Shown here: positions 41,982 through 51,437 of the stretch, in pieces | Layout of the letters: each line of letters begins with the position of its first letter | Numbering within the stretch: the stretch's first letter is position 1 | NCBI RefSeq assembly: GCF_900103875.1 | Contig: NZ_LT629705.1 | Coordinates: 6,395,001 to 6,459,000, forward strand | Reading direction: 5' to 3' | Source of the DNA: Pseudomonas arsenicoxydans | GTDB taxonomy: Bacteria > Pseudomonadota > Gammaproteobacteria > Pseudomonadales > Pseudomonadaceae | DNA length: 64,000 bases | Translations under genes and position numbers: made by a program | Notes under the pieces: generated by a model | Seen by the model: only the letters and a program-made list of their open reading frames with translations | Databases searched by the model: none | Told to the model about the DNA's origin: nothing

Positions 41982-43556
41982 ATGAACAGTGCAAAGCGAG
42001 GTTCGCTGACGCTACTGGCCGGCGCAATGCTGCTGGCCAGCGCCGCAGCCTTCGCCACCGTCGAACCGGTGGTGAAACCGGCCACAACGGCCAAAGGTCT
42101 GCAACAGGCCAGGACCTATACCGTCAGCAGCGCGCCAACCGCGCCGCTGGAGCTGGCTAAACCGACACTGCCGGACACTTCCGGCTACACCGCCGAAGCG
42201 ATCGCCAAGAAAATCGTGCGCACCAAGGCCGGCAAGATCAGCGTGCGCCGGATGATGCAAGAAGACACCTTGAAGGACTTCATCGGTGGCGACAACAAGA
42301 TGGCCGAGTGGGTGGTGCGTCAGCACGGCATCCCGCAGGCGATCTTTATCGACGACGGCTACATGAACCTCAAGGACCTGACGAAGAAGCTGCCTAAACA
42401 GTACTTCAGCGAAACGTCCCCGGGCGTGTTCCTGGCGAAATTGCCGATCGTGGTCGGCCGTCACGGCATCCTCGAAATCGACAAACAGACCCAGGAGTTG
42501 CGCCTGTCCCAAGAGGCCGGTTCGTTCCTGGTCAACGACGGCCAGCTGTTTGTGCGCGACACCAAAATCACTGGCTGGCGCGAGAAGGACAATGGTCCGG
42601 CGACGTTCAATTCGCCCAAGGAATTCCGTCCGTTCCTGCTGTCCTGGGGCGGCACCGAGACCTACATCGCCAACAGCAAGATCGCCAGTTTCGGTTACGC
42701 CAACAGTAAGTCCTACGGCGTGAGTATTTCCCAGTACACGCCGAACATGGCCAAGGTGCTCAAGCGTCCCGAGCCGACTGGCTGGATCGTCGGTTCCGAG
42801 TTCTCGGACATGTGGTACGGCTTCTACTGCTACGAAACCCGCGACTTCGTGGTCAAGGGCAACACCTACAAGGACAACATCGTCTACGGCATTGACCCGC
42901 ATGACCGTTCCCACGGTCTGATCATTGCCGACAACACGGTGCACGGCACGAAGAAGAAGCACGGGATCATCATTTCCCGTGAGGTCAACGACAGCTTCAT
43001 CTTCAACAACCGCAGCTACGACAACAAGCTCTCGGGCCTGGTGATCGACCGTAACAGCGTCAACAACCTGATCGCCTACAACGAGATCTACAAGAACCAC
43101 ACAGACGGCATCACCCTCTACGAGAGTGCCGACAATCTGCTGTGGGGCAACAAGGTGATCAGCAACCGTCGCCACGGCATCCGGGTTCGTAACAGCGTGA
43201 ACATCCGCCTCTACGAAAACCTGTCGATGGCCAACGGCCTGACCGGCGTCTACGGCCACATCAAAGACCTGAGCGACACCGACCGCGACATCAAGCTCGA
43301 TCCGTTCGACGCCCAGGTGTCGTTGATCATCGTCGGCGGCGAACTGGCCGGCAACGGCAGTGGCCCGCTGTCCATCGACTCGCCGCTGAGCGTCGAGTTG
43401 TATCGCGTGTCCATGCTCGCACCGACCAAATCCAGCGGCATCAGCTTCAACGGGATTCTCGGCGAGCGTCAGGATGAAATTCTCGACCTGCTGGTGCGCC
43501 AGCAGAAAGCCGTGCTGATCGACCCTGTCGAACGCCAGACTGAAATGCGGGACTGA
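41982..43556 (+). CDS. algG: Mannuronan C5-epimerase AlgG
   Basis: A periplasmic right-handed beta-helix enzyme, 524 aa, that converts mannuronate to guluronate in the nascent polymer and protects it during transit. It has a signal peptide (ending AAAFATVE) and the catalytic DPHD motif (305-308) within YGIDPHDRSHGLII, followed by many parallel beta-helix coils with Asn ladders. I choose ATG 41982, with AAGGGAG upstream, over 41955, because the former gives a clean signal peptide. Confidence 0.95.
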   Translation: MNSAKRGSLTLLAGAMLLASAAAFATVEPVVKPATTAKGLQQARTYTVSSAPTAPLELAKPTLPDTSGYTAEAIAKKIVRTKAGKISVRRMMQEDTLKDFIGGDNKMAEWVVRQHGIPQAIFIDDGYMNLKDLTKKLPKQYFSETSPGVFLAKLPIVVGRHGILEIDKQTQELRLSQEAGSFLVNDGQLFVRDTKITGWREKDNGPATFNSPKEFRPFLLSWGGTETYIANSKIASFGYANSKSYGVSISQYTPNMAKVLKRPEPTGWIVGSEFSDMWYGFYCYETRDFVVKGNTYKDNIVYGIDPHDRSHGLIIADNTVHGTKKKHGIIISREVNDSFIFNNRSYDNKLSGLVIDRNSVNNLIAYNEIYKNHTDGITLYESADNLLWGNKVISNRRHGIRVRNSVNIRLYENLSMANGLTGVYGHIKDLSDTDRDIKLDPFDAQVSLIIVGGELAGNGSGPLSIDSPLSVELYRVSMLAPTKSSGISFNGILGERQDEILDLLVRQQKAVLIDPVERQTEMRD

Positions 43557-43566
43557 GGATAATTTT

Positions 43567-45015
43567 ATGCACTCACACTTGATCAAATTACTCAGCCTGT
43601 CGGCCCTGACCGCCGGCATTCTCGCGGCCAGTGGCGGTGTTCGCGCCGAAGACGTCCAGGCACCGAAGTTCAGCGCAGAACCGTGCTGCAACCTGTGCCC
43701 TGAAGCCCACGACGCGAAAAACTACACCACGCGTTACCAGCAGAACTTCACCACGCTGGTGCAGGCGCAGGGCGATTGGCTGTTCCGTACTCAAGAAGAC
43801 TTGCGCACCGAGTTCGACACCTCCCCCGCCGGCTACAAACGCATGAAAGAACTGCACGATGCGTTCAAGAGCAAAGGCGTGGAACTCGTTGTTGTTTATC
43901 AACCCACGCGTGGCTTGGTGAACCGCAACAAACTGAACCCGGAAGAAAAAGCCAAATACGATTTCGACAAGGCCCTGAAGAACTACAAGACCATGCTGGG
44001 GCGTTTCGCCGCCATGGGCTACGTGGTGCCGGACCTGTCGCCGCTGACCAACGAGTCGCTGCCTGACACCTTGCCCGCCCACGACTTCTACTTCCGCGGC
44101 GACCAGCACTGGACGCCGTATGGCGCCCAACGCACGGCAAAAATCGTCGGCGAGAAAATCAAGCAAATGCCTGAATTTGCGGGCATTCCAAAACGCGAAT
44201 TCGAGAGCCACAGGTCGGGTCGCATGGGCAAGACCGGAACGTTACACAACATGGCCGGTCAACTCTGTGGCACTAGCTACGCGATCCAGTACATGGATCA
44301 ATTCACCACCGAGCCAAAGGGTGAAGCAGCGGATGGCGACCTGTTCGGAGACTCCGGAAATCCGGAGATCACCCTGGTCGGCACCAGCCACAGTGGCAAG
44401 AACTACAACTTCGCCGGTTTCCTCGAAGAGGCCATCGGCGCCGACATCCTCAACGTGGCGTTCCCCGGCGGTGGCCTGGAAGGTTCGATGCTGCAGTACC
44501 TGGGCAGCGAAGAGTTCCAGACCAAGCCACCCAAGATTCTGATCTGGGAATTCTCGCCGCTCTATCGCCTTGACCAGGAAACCATCTACCGCCAGATGAT
44601 GGCGCTGCTGGACAACGGTTGCGAAGGAAAGGATGCACAGATGACCGCCAGCACCACATTGAAACCGGGCAAGAACGAATTGTTGGTCAACAGCACGAAC
44701 CTGAACCTGCAAAACAGCGGTCACCAGGTTGATATCCGTTTCGCCGATCCATCGGTGAAAAAGCTGCAAGCCACCCTCTGGTACATGAACGGTCGCCACG
44801 AGGACATCAAAATCGAAAAACCGGAAACCTCCGACACCGACGGGCGTTTCGCCTTTGAGTTGCGCACGGACGATGACTGGGCCTCGCAGAATCTGCTGGC
44901 CATCGAAGTCCAGGGCCCTGAAGCAGGTACCGCGCCACAGAAAGTCGAAACGAAAATCTGCAAACGCAACGTGTTCCCTGGCACTGGGCAGCGTACCGCT
45001 CAGGTTGGGCAATGA
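43567..45015 (+). CDS. algX: Alginate O-acetyltransferase AlgX
   Basis: A 482-aa periplasmic protein with an SGNH-type acetyltransferase domain and a C-terminal carbohydrate-binding module. It transfers acetyl groups onto alginate. The signature GDQHWTP gives D179 and H181, and VGTSHSG gives S274, equivalent to D174/H176/S269 of P. aeruginosa with a uniform shift of five. The signal peptide ends near GGVRAED. It is also part of the secretion complex. Confidence 0.95.
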   Translation: MHSHLIKLLSLSALTAGILAASGGVRAEDVQAPKFSAEPCCNLCPEAHDAKNYTTRYQQNFTTLVQAQGDWLFRTQEDLRTEFDTSPAGYKRMKELHDAFKSKGVELVVVYQPTRGLVNRNKLNPEEKAKYDFDKALKNYKTMLGRFAAMGYVVPDLSPLTNESLPDTLPAHDFYFRGDQHWTPYGAQRTAKIVGEKIKQMPEFAGIPKREFESHRSGRMGKTGTLHNMAGQLCGTSYAIQYMDQFTTEPKGEAADGDLFGDSGNPEITLVGTSHSGKNYNFAGFLEEAIGADILNVAFPGGGLEGSMLQYLGSEEFQTKPPKILIWEFSPLYRLDQETIYRQMMALLDNGCEGKDAQMTASTTLKPGKNELLVNSTNLNLQNSGHQVDIRFADPSVKKLQATLWYMNGRHEDIKIEKPETSDTDGRFAFELRTDDDWASQNLLAIEVQGPEAGTAPQKVETKICKRNVFPGTGQRTAQVGQ

Positions 45016-45022
45016 GGTCCAT

Positions 45023-46147
45023 ATGCAAACCCGAACTTTGAAAAAATTACTCGCGCCGTCCCTGCTGACACTGGCGATGTTTGCCGGCGCCACTCAGGCC
45101 GCCGCGCCGCTGCGTCCGCCACAGGGTTACTTCGCGCCGATTGAAAAAGTCAAAACCGGCGACAAGAGCGAAGGCTGTGATGCCATGCCGACGCCGTACA
45201 CCGGCTCGCTGCAATTTCGCAGCAAGTACGAAGGCTCCGACAAGGCCCGTTCGACCCTGAACGAGGTCTCGGAAAAAGCCTTCCGCGACAGCACCGCCGA
45301 CATCACCAAACTGGAGCGCGGCACCAGCAAGCGCGTAATGCAGTTCATGCGTGACGGTCGCCCGGAACAGCTCGAATGCACACTGAACTGGCTGACGTCC
45401 TGGGCCAAGGCCGACGCGTTGATGTCCAAGGACTTCAACCACACCGGCAAATCCATGCGCAAGTGGGCGTTGGGCAGCATGGCGTCTGCGTACATTCGCC
45501 TGAAGTTCTCCGACTCGCATCCGTTGGAGACTCATCAGCAAGAGTCTCAGTTGATCGAAGCCTGGTTCAGCAAAATGGCCGATCAGGTGGTCAGCGACTG
45601 GGACAACCTGCCGCTGGATAAAACCAACAACCACTCGTACTGGGCTGCCTGGTCGGTGATGGCAACTTCGGTCGCCACCAACCGCCGAGACCTGTTCGAC
45701 TGGTCGGTGAAGGAATTCAAGGTCGGCGCCAATCAAATCGACGCCCAAGGTTTCCTGCCCAACGAACTCAAGCGTCAGCAACGCGCCCTCGCCTATCACA
45801 ACTATGCCTTGCCGCCGCTGGCGATGATCGCCAGTTTCGCCCAGGTCAACGGTGTGGACTTGCGTCAGGAAAACAATGGCGCATTGAAACGCTTGGGTGA
45901 TCGAGTGCTGGCCGGGGTTAAAGACCCGGACGAATTCGAGAAGAAAAACGGCAAGGAACAGGACATGACCGATCTCAAGATCGACTCGAAATTTGCCTGG
46001 CTCGAACCGTTCTGCACGCTCTACACCTGCCCGGCCGATGTGCTGGAACAGAAGCACAAGATGCAGCCGTTCAAGACCTTCCGCCTCGGGGGTGACTTGA
46101 CCAAGGTCTACGACCCGGCCAATGAAAAAGGCAACAAAGGTTCCTAG
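45023..46147 (+). CDS. algL: Alginate lyase AlgL
   Basis: A periplasmic PL5 lyase, 374 aa, that cleaves alginate by beta-elimination and clears misplaced polymer. It has a signal peptide (ending ATQAAAPL), an all-alpha toroid and the catalytic NNHSYWAAW motif. GAGG precedes ATG 45023; a long frame starting within algX is an artefact. A REP pair and a 211-nt gap follow before algI, the largest interruption in the operon after algD. Confidence 0.95.
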   Translation: MQTRTLKKLLAPSLLTLAMFAGATQAAAPLRPPQGYFAPIEKVKTGDKSEGCDAMPTPYTGSLQFRSKYEGSDKARSTLNEVSEKAFRDSTADITKLERGTSKRVMQFMRDGRPEQLECTLNWLTSWAKADALMSKDFNHTGKSMRKWALGSMASAYIRLKFSDSHPLETHQQESQLIEAWFSKMADQVVSDWDNLPLDKTNNHSYWAAWSVMATSVATNRRDLFDWSVKEFKVGANQIDAQGFLPNELKRQQRALAYHNYALPPLAMIASFAQVNGVDLRQENNGALKRLGDRVLAGVKDPDEFEKKNGKEQDMTDLKIDSKFAWLEPFCTLYTCPADVLEQKHKMQPFKTFRLGGDLTKVYDPANEKGNKGS

Positions 46148-46160
46148 GAAAAATACAAAA

Positions 46161-46254
46161 CCTGTGGGAGTGGGCTTGCCCGCGATGGCGGTCTGACATT
46201 CAACATTGATGTCGACTGACCCACCGCTATCGCGGGCAAGCCCGCTCCCACAGG
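46161..46254. repeat. REP pair between algL and algI
   Basis: CCTGTGGGAGTGGGCTTGCC and its complement face each other around a centre with ATTGATG. It sits inside the alginate operon and could affect mRNA stability or read-through between the two halves. Confidence 0.88.
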
Positions 46255-46358
46255 TTCAGCGTCAAGTTTGAGTTTTGTGTGTTACGCCCTCCGGATTTCG
46301 GTGGGGGGTTTGGGGGGGCTGCGGCCCTTGACTGTTGGTTAAACACGGAGAGATCGGG

Positions 46359-47924
46359 ATGGTATTTTCATCCAACGTATTCCTGTTTTTGTTCTTGCCG
46401 ATCTTTCTCGGCTTGTACTATCTGAGCGGAATACGCTATCGCAACCTGCTGCTGCTGATCGCCAGCTATGTGTTCTATGCCTGGTGGCGCGTGGACTTCC
46501 TTGCGCTGTTCGCCGCCGTCACGCTGTGGAACTACTGGATCGGCCTCAAAGTCGGTGCCGCGGGCGTTCGGACCAAACCGGCCCAACGCTGGCTGCTGCT
46601 CGGCGTGGCAGTCGACTTGTGCATCCTGGGCTACTTCAAGTACGCCAACTTCGGCGTCGACAGCATCAACGCGATGATGACTTCGGTCGGTCTGTCGCCG
46701 TTCATCCTGACCCATGTGCTGTTGCCGATCGGGATCTCGTTCTACATCTTCGAGTCCATCAGCTACATCATCGACGTTTACCGTGGCGACACCCCGGCCA
46801 CTCGCAACCTGATCGACTTTGCCGCTTTCGTGGCGATCTTCCCGCACCTGATCGCCGGCCCGGTCCTGCGTTTCCGCGACCTCGCCGACCAGTTCAACAA
46901 CCGCACCCACACCCTCGACAAGTTCTCCGAGGGCTGCACGCGGTTCATGCAGGGTTTCATCAAGAAGGTCTTCATCGCCGACACCCTCGCGGTGGTGGCT
47001 GACCATTGCTTCGCCTTGCAACACCCGACCACGGGCGATGCCTGGCTCGGCGCGCTGGCCTACACCGCGCAGCTGTATTTCGACTTCTCCGGTTACAGCG
47101 ACATGGCCATCGGCCTGGGCTTGATGATGGGTTTCCGCTTCATGGAAAACTTCAAGCAGCCGTACATCAGCCAGTCGATTACCGAGTTCTGGCGTCGCTG
47201 GCACATCAGCCTGTCCACCTGGTTGCGTGACTACCTGTACATCACGCTGGGCGGCAATCGCAAAGGCACGCTGATGACCTATCGCAACCTGTTCCTGACC
47301 ATGCTTCTCGGTGGTCTGTGGCACGGCGCGAACATCACCTACATCGTCTGGGGTGCGTGGCACGGCATGTGGCTGGCGATCGAGAAGGCCCTGGGCCTGA
47401 ACACTTCGCCGCGCAGCATCAACCCCATCCGCTGGGCACTGACGTTCCTGCTCGTGGTAATGGGCTGGGTGATCTTCCGCTCGGAAAACCTGCACGTTGC
47501 CGGTCGCATGTACGGCGCGATGTTCAGCTTCGGCGAATGGTCGCTGTCGGAACTCAACCAGGCCAGCCTCACCGGTCTGCAAGTCGCAACCCTGGTGGTG
47601 GCGTACGTGACCCTGGCGTTCTTCGGCATCCGTGATTTCTACACCAATCGGCCGCCTGAGAAGACCAAGCCTGTTGTGAACGTCGAGGCCGACGGCCCGG
47701 CCACCGCGACACCTGGAATGATCAAAGCGGCACCGGGCGAGAACCCGGCGAGCATCCACGAGCCTGGCTACACCGTCGGTGTTGAAGCGACTGTGCAACC
47801 GGCCTACTGGACCGCGGACTGGTCACGCTACGTGATGCGCACGCTGGTACTGGTGCTGTTCATCGCTTCGATTTTCAAACTCTCGGCGCAAAGCTTCTCG
47901 CCGTTCCTTTACTTCCAGTTCTGA
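46359..47924 (+). CDS. algI: Alginate O-acetylation membrane protein AlgI
   Basis: A polytopic MBOAT acyltransferase, 521 aa, that moves acetyl groups across the inner membrane to AlgJ/AlgX. The essential His322 lies in GGLWHGANITYIVWG, and the preceding FWRRWHISLSTWLRDYLY is a family block. ATG 46359 follows CGGAGAGATCGGG. The C-terminal part has a soluble loop (about 430-490) before the last helix. Confidence 0.95.
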   Translation: MVFSSNVFLFLFLPIFLGLYYLSGIRYRNLLLLIASYVFYAWWRVDFLALFAAVTLWNYWIGLKVGAAGVRTKPAQRWLLLGVAVDLCILGYFKYANFGVDSINAMMTSVGLSPFILTHVLLPIGISFYIFESISYIIDVYRGDTPATRNLIDFAAFVAIFPHLIAGPVLRFRDLADQFNNRTHTLDKFSEGCTRFMQGFIKKVFIADTLAVVADHCFALQHPTTGDAWLGALAYTAQLYFDFSGYSDMAIGLGLMMGFRFMENFKQPYISQSITEFWRRWHISLSTWLRDYLYITLGGNRKGTLMTYRNLFLTMLLGGLWHGANITYIVWGAWHGMWLAIEKALGLNTSPRSINPIRWALTFLLVVMGWVIFRSENLHVAGRMYGAMFSFGEWSLSELNQASLTGLQVATLVVAYVTLAFFGIRDFYTNRPPEKTKPVVNVEADGPATATPGMIKAAPGENPASIHEPGYTVGVEATVQPAYWTADWSRYVMRTLVLVLFIASIFKLSAQSFSPFLYFQF

Positions 47925-47935
47925 GGGATCTGACC

Positions 47936-49111
47936 ATGACCCGCTCATTACGCATCCTCTACATCGCCCTGTTCCTGTTGACATTGCTGGTGCTGGGCGT
48001 GTGGTCCACGCGCAGTTTCTTCGGCTTCAATACTTCCGCCGAAACCACTGTGCTCAACGGTCGCTGGACCAAAGCCGTCGAGACTCACTACGACGCCGAG
48101 TTCCCGATCAAGCGTCTTGGCACCAACCTCTGGGCCGCACTGGATTTCAAACTGTTCAACGAAGGTCGTCCGGGCGTTGTGCTCGGTCGCGATCAGTGGT
48201 TGTACAGCGATGAAGAATTCAACCCGATCGTCAACGAAGAGTTGAACCTGCAAGGCAACTACGCACTCGTAGAAGGCGTGCGCCAGGAACTGAAAGCCAA
48301 GGGCGTGAAACTGGTCATGGCGATTGTGCCGGCCAAGACTCGCCTGTACCCGGAACACCTGGGTGAAGTGAAGCCTTCGAGCATCCACGCCAACCTCTAT
48401 GAAGACTTCCACGCTCGTGTGGCAGCCGACAAGATCCTCGCGCCCGACCTCTTTGGCCCGATGCTCAGAGCCAAGCTGGATGGTCAGCAAGTGTTCCTGC
48501 GCACCGACACCCACTGGACCCCGCAAGGCGCGCAAATCGCCGCCGAGACCCTGGCCAAAACGATTACCGAAAAAGCCCCGCTCAACGGCGAGCCGCAAAA
48601 TTTCGTGACGACACCTGCGGAGAACGTGACGCATAAGGGCGACCTGCGCTTGTTCCTGCCACTGGATCCGTTGTTCGAAAACATGATGCCGGCGCAAGAA
48701 CCGCTGCAAAAACGCAACACCGTTGCAGTTGATGCACAGCCTGCCGGCGACGATGCGCTGTTTGCCAACACCGACGTGCCGGTGGCCCTGATCGGCACCA
48801 GCTACAGCGCCAACCCTAACTGGAACTTCGTCGGTGCGCTGAAACAAGCGCTGCACAGCGACGTGGTCAATTACGCCGAAGACGGCCACGGCCCGATTCT
48901 GCCGATGCTCAGCTATCTGAAAAGCGACGCTTTCAAGAACAGCCCGCCTCAGGTGCTGATCTGGGAGTTTCCTGAACGTTATCTGCCTGTGAACAACGAA
49001 ATCGGTGACGCCGACCCGCAGTGGGTCGCAGAGCTCAAAGAAGCTGGCGTTCGCCAACAAAACCTGGCTGCAAACACTAAATCCGAGACGCCCGACCGGG
49101 CGCAAAACTGA
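47936..49111 (+). CDS. algJ: Alginate O-acetyltransferase AlgJ
   Basis: A 391-aa periplasmic or membrane-tethered SGNH-like acetylesterase/transferase homologous to AlgX. It has an N-terminal uncleaved signal anchor (about 5-25), the DTHW motif (D191, H193) and the Ser in GTSYS (S289). It acts between AlgI and AlgX in acetylation. It starts 11 nt after algI. Confidence 0.94.
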   Translation: MTRSLRILYIALFLLTLLVLGVWSTRSFFGFNTSAETTVLNGRWTKAVETHYDAEFPIKRLGTNLWAALDFKLFNEGRPGVVLGRDQWLYSDEEFNPIVNEELNLQGNYALVEGVRQELKAKGVKLVMAIVPAKTRLYPEHLGEVKPSSIHANLYEDFHARVAADKILAPDLFGPMLRAKLDGQQVFLRTDTHWTPQGAQIAAETLAKTITEKAPLNGEPQNFVTTPAENVTHKGDLRLFLPLDPLFENMMPAQEPLQKRNTVAVDAQPAGDDALFANTDVPVALIGTSYSANPNWNFVGALKQALHSDVVNYAEDGHGPILPMLSYLKSDAFKNSPPQVLIWEFPERYLPVNNEIGDADPQWVAELKEAGVRQQNLAANTKSETPDRAQN

Positions 49112-49126
49112 AAGAGAGGTACTACC

Positions 49127-49783
49127 ATGACTTTCACTACTACTCCTCGCCGTCTCGCCAAGACTCTTGCTCTGGTTGCTGGCATGAGCGTGCTGTCCAT
49201 GCAGGCTTTCGCCGGTGGCGACTCCGCACTCTACGGCCCGACCGCACCGAAAGGTTCGAGCTTCGTGCGTATCTACAACGCCGGTAACGCTGAAGTCAGC
49301 GCCACCGTCGGCACCACCAACCTGAGCGATGTCGCGCCGTTGTCCAGCAGCGACTTCAGCTTCATGCCGGGCGGCGACTACAGCGCCAAGGTCGGCAGCC
49401 AGACCCTGCCGGTGAAACTGGCCGGCGATCACTATTACACCCTGGTCAACAACGCCAGCGGCGCGCCACAACTGATCGAAGAACCGCAGTTCAAGAACAA
49501 GCAGAAATCCCTGGTTCGCGTGCAGAACCTGAGCGACAAGGCCCTGACCCTGAAAACTGCCGACGGCAAGACCGAAGTGGTTCCCTCCGTTGCAGCCAAG
49601 AGCCGTGGCGAGCGTGAAATCAACCCGGTGAAAGTCAGCCTGGCGCTGTATGACGGCGCGACCAAAGTCGGCGACGTGAAGCCGGTTGCCCTGGAACGCG
49701 GTGAAGCCGCCGTGCTGTACGTCACCGGCAGCGGCAGCAGCCTGTCGCCAGTCTGGGTAAAACGCCCGGTCTCGACGCGCTAA
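49127..49783 (+). CDS. algF: Alginate O-acetylation adaptor AlgF
   Basis: A 218-aa periplasmic protein with a signal peptide (ending SMQAFAGGDS) and two small beta-rich domains. It is required for acetylation in P. aeruginosa, probably as an adaptor between AlgJ and AlgX; it has no visible catalytic motif. AGAGAGGT lies upstream of the ATG. A strong hairpin separates it from algA. Confidence 0.93.
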   Translation: MTFTTTPRRLAKTLALVAGMSVLSMQAFAGGDSALYGPTAPKGSSFVRIYNAGNAEVSATVGTTNLSDVAPLSSSDFSFMPGGDYSAKVGSQTLPVKLAGDHYYTLVNNASGAPQLIEEPQFKNKQKSLVRVQNLSDKALTLKTADGKTEVVPSVAAKSRGEREINPVKVSLALYDGATKVGDVKPVALERGEAAVLYVTGSGSSLSPVWVKRPVSTR

Positions 49784-49791
49784 GCATTTTG

Positions 49792-49834
49792 CCCGACTGA
49801 CACTGTTCCCTGCGGGAGAGAGGTGTCAGTCGGG
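49792..49834 (+). promoter_or_regulatory. Hairpin between algF and algA
   Basis: CCCGACTGACAC (49792-49803) pairs perfectly with GTGTCAGTCGGG (49823-49834) around a 19-nt loop that can itself fold (TCCC/GGGA). There is no T-run, so it is a processing or stability element or a partial terminator rather than a clear end of the operon. Confidence 0.7.
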
Positions 49835-49908
49835 ACACGGAATAAGAACAAGAGTGAAACGACAGAACGCAGTAGCTCTGACCCATACGATTTTCAAGGA
49901 GTAACAAC

Positions 49909-51360
49909 ATGATTCCAGTGATCTTGTCAGGTGGTAGTGGCTCACGTCTTTGGCCGCTTTCCCGTAAACAGTTTCCTAAGCAATTCCTGGCCTTGACTGG
50001 CGAGCACACACTGTTCCAGCAAACCCTGGAACGCTTGGTGTTCGAAGGCATGGACACCCCGATCGTGGTCTGCAACAAGGACCACCGCTTCATCGTCAAC
50101 GAGCAACTGACCAACCGCAAGCTGGAAACCCAGCGCATCCTGATGGAACCGTTTGGCCGCAACACCGCGCCGGCCGTGGCCCTGACCGCGATGATGCTGA
50201 TCAATGAAGGCCGTGACGAGTTGATGCTGGTGCTGCCGGCCGACCACGTGCTGGAAGACCAGAAAGCCCTGCAACGCGCCCTGGCCCTGGCCACTGTCGC
50301 TGCCGAAAACGGCGAAATGGTGCTGTTCGGCGTACCGGCCACCAAACCGGAAACCGGTTACGGCTACATCAAGTCGACCAATGATTCGCTGCTGCCGGAA
50401 GGCGTCAGCCGTGTCTCGCATTTCGTCGAAAAACCAGACGTCAAACGCGCCACCGAATTCGTCCAGTCCGGCGGCTACTTCTGGAACAGCGGCATGTTCC
50501 TGTTCCGCGCCAGCCGCTTCCTGGAAGAACTGAAAAAGCACGATCCGGACATCTACGACACCTGCCTGCTGACCCTTGAGCGCAGCGAACAGGATGCCGA
50601 CACCATCACCATCGACGAAGCCACCTTCGCCTGCTGCCCGGACAATTCCATCGACTACTCGGTGATGGAAAAAACCCAGCGCGCCTGCGTCGTGCCACTG
50701 ACCGCCGGCTGGAGCGATGTCGGTTGCTGGGCGTCGCTGTGGGAAGTGAATGAAAAAGATGCCAACGGCAACGTGACCAAAGGCGACGTGGTCATCCAGG
50801 ACAGCAAAAACTGCATGATCCACGGCAACGGCAAACTGGTGTCGGTGATCGGCCTGGAAAACATCGTCGTCGTCGAAACCAAGGACGCCATGATGATCGC
50901 CCACAAGGACTCGGTCCAAGGCGTGAAACAAATGGTCAACACCCTCAACGAGCAGGGCCGCAGCGAAACCCAGAACCACTGCGAAGTCTATCGTCCGTGG
51001 GGCTCCTACGATTCGGTCGACATGGGCGGCCGCTTCCAGGTCAAGCACATCTCGGTCAAACCGGGCGCGTGCCTGTCGCTGCAAATGCACCACCACCGCG
51101 CCGAACACTGGATCGTGGTCAGCGGCACCGCTGAAGTGACCTGCGACGAAAACGTGTTCCTGCTCTGCGAAAACCAGTCGACCTACATCCCGATCGCTTC
51201 GGTTCACCGTCTGCGCAACCCGGGCAAGATTCCACTCGAGATCATCGAAGTGCAATCGGGCAGCTATCTGGGTGAAGACGATATCGAGCGCTTTGAAGAT
51301 ATCTACGGTCGCTCGACCCCGGTCGAACGCGGCGTGTCGGTGAAAACCATCGCGCAGTGA
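49909..51360 (+). CDS. algA: Bifunctional mannose-6-phosphate isomerase / GDP-mannose pyrophosphorylase AlgA
   Basis: It supplies GDP-mannose in two steps: fructose-6-P to mannose-6-P and mannose-1-P to GDP-mannose. The 483-aa protein has the pyrophosphorylase signature LSGGSGSRLWPLSRK at the N-terminus and a C-terminal type II PMI cupin with LQMHHHRAEHWIVVSGTA. AAGGAGT precedes the ATG. Last gene of the alginate operon, closed by a terminator. Confidence 0.97.
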   Translation: MIPVILSGGSGSRLWPLSRKQFPKQFLALTGEHTLFQQTLERLVFEGMDTPIVVCNKDHRFIVNEQLTNRKLETQRILMEPFGRNTAPAVALTAMMLINEGRDELMLVLPADHVLEDQKALQRALALATVAAENGEMVLFGVPATKPETGYGYIKSTNDSLLPEGVSRVSHFVEKPDVKRATEFVQSGGYFWNSGMFLFRASRFLEELKKHDPDIYDTCLLTLERSEQDADTITIDEATFACCPDNSIDYSVMEKTQRACVVPLTAGWSDVGCWASLWEVNEKDANGNVTKGDVVIQDSKNCMIHGNGKLVSVIGLENIVVVETKDAMMIAHKDSVQGVKQMVNTLNEQGRSETQNHCEVYRPWGSYDSVDMGGRFQVKHISVKPGACLSLQMHHHRAEHWIVVSGTAEVTCDENVFLLCENQSTYIPIASVHRLRNPGKIPLEIIEVQSGSYLGEDDIERFEDIYGRSTPVERGVSVKTIAQ

Positions 51361-51386
51361 TTGATCGGTAACACAAGCAACCCCCG

Positions 51387-51432
51387 TCCGACCGACTGCG
51401 ATCCCCATCCGTAGTCGGTTGGACTTTTTTTT
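51387..51432. terminator. Terminator after algA
   Basis: TCCGACCGACT (51387-51397) pairs with AGTCGGTTGGA (51413-51423), followed by eight T. It lies between convergent algA and the RHS gene and mainly serves algA. Confidence 0.88.
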
Positions 51433-51437
51433 ATAAG

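Noticed and set aside
42012..43691. 559-codon minus-strand frame opposite algG
   Set aside because: Runs against a conserved operon gene, with composition biased to His/Val/Asp typical of antisense frames.
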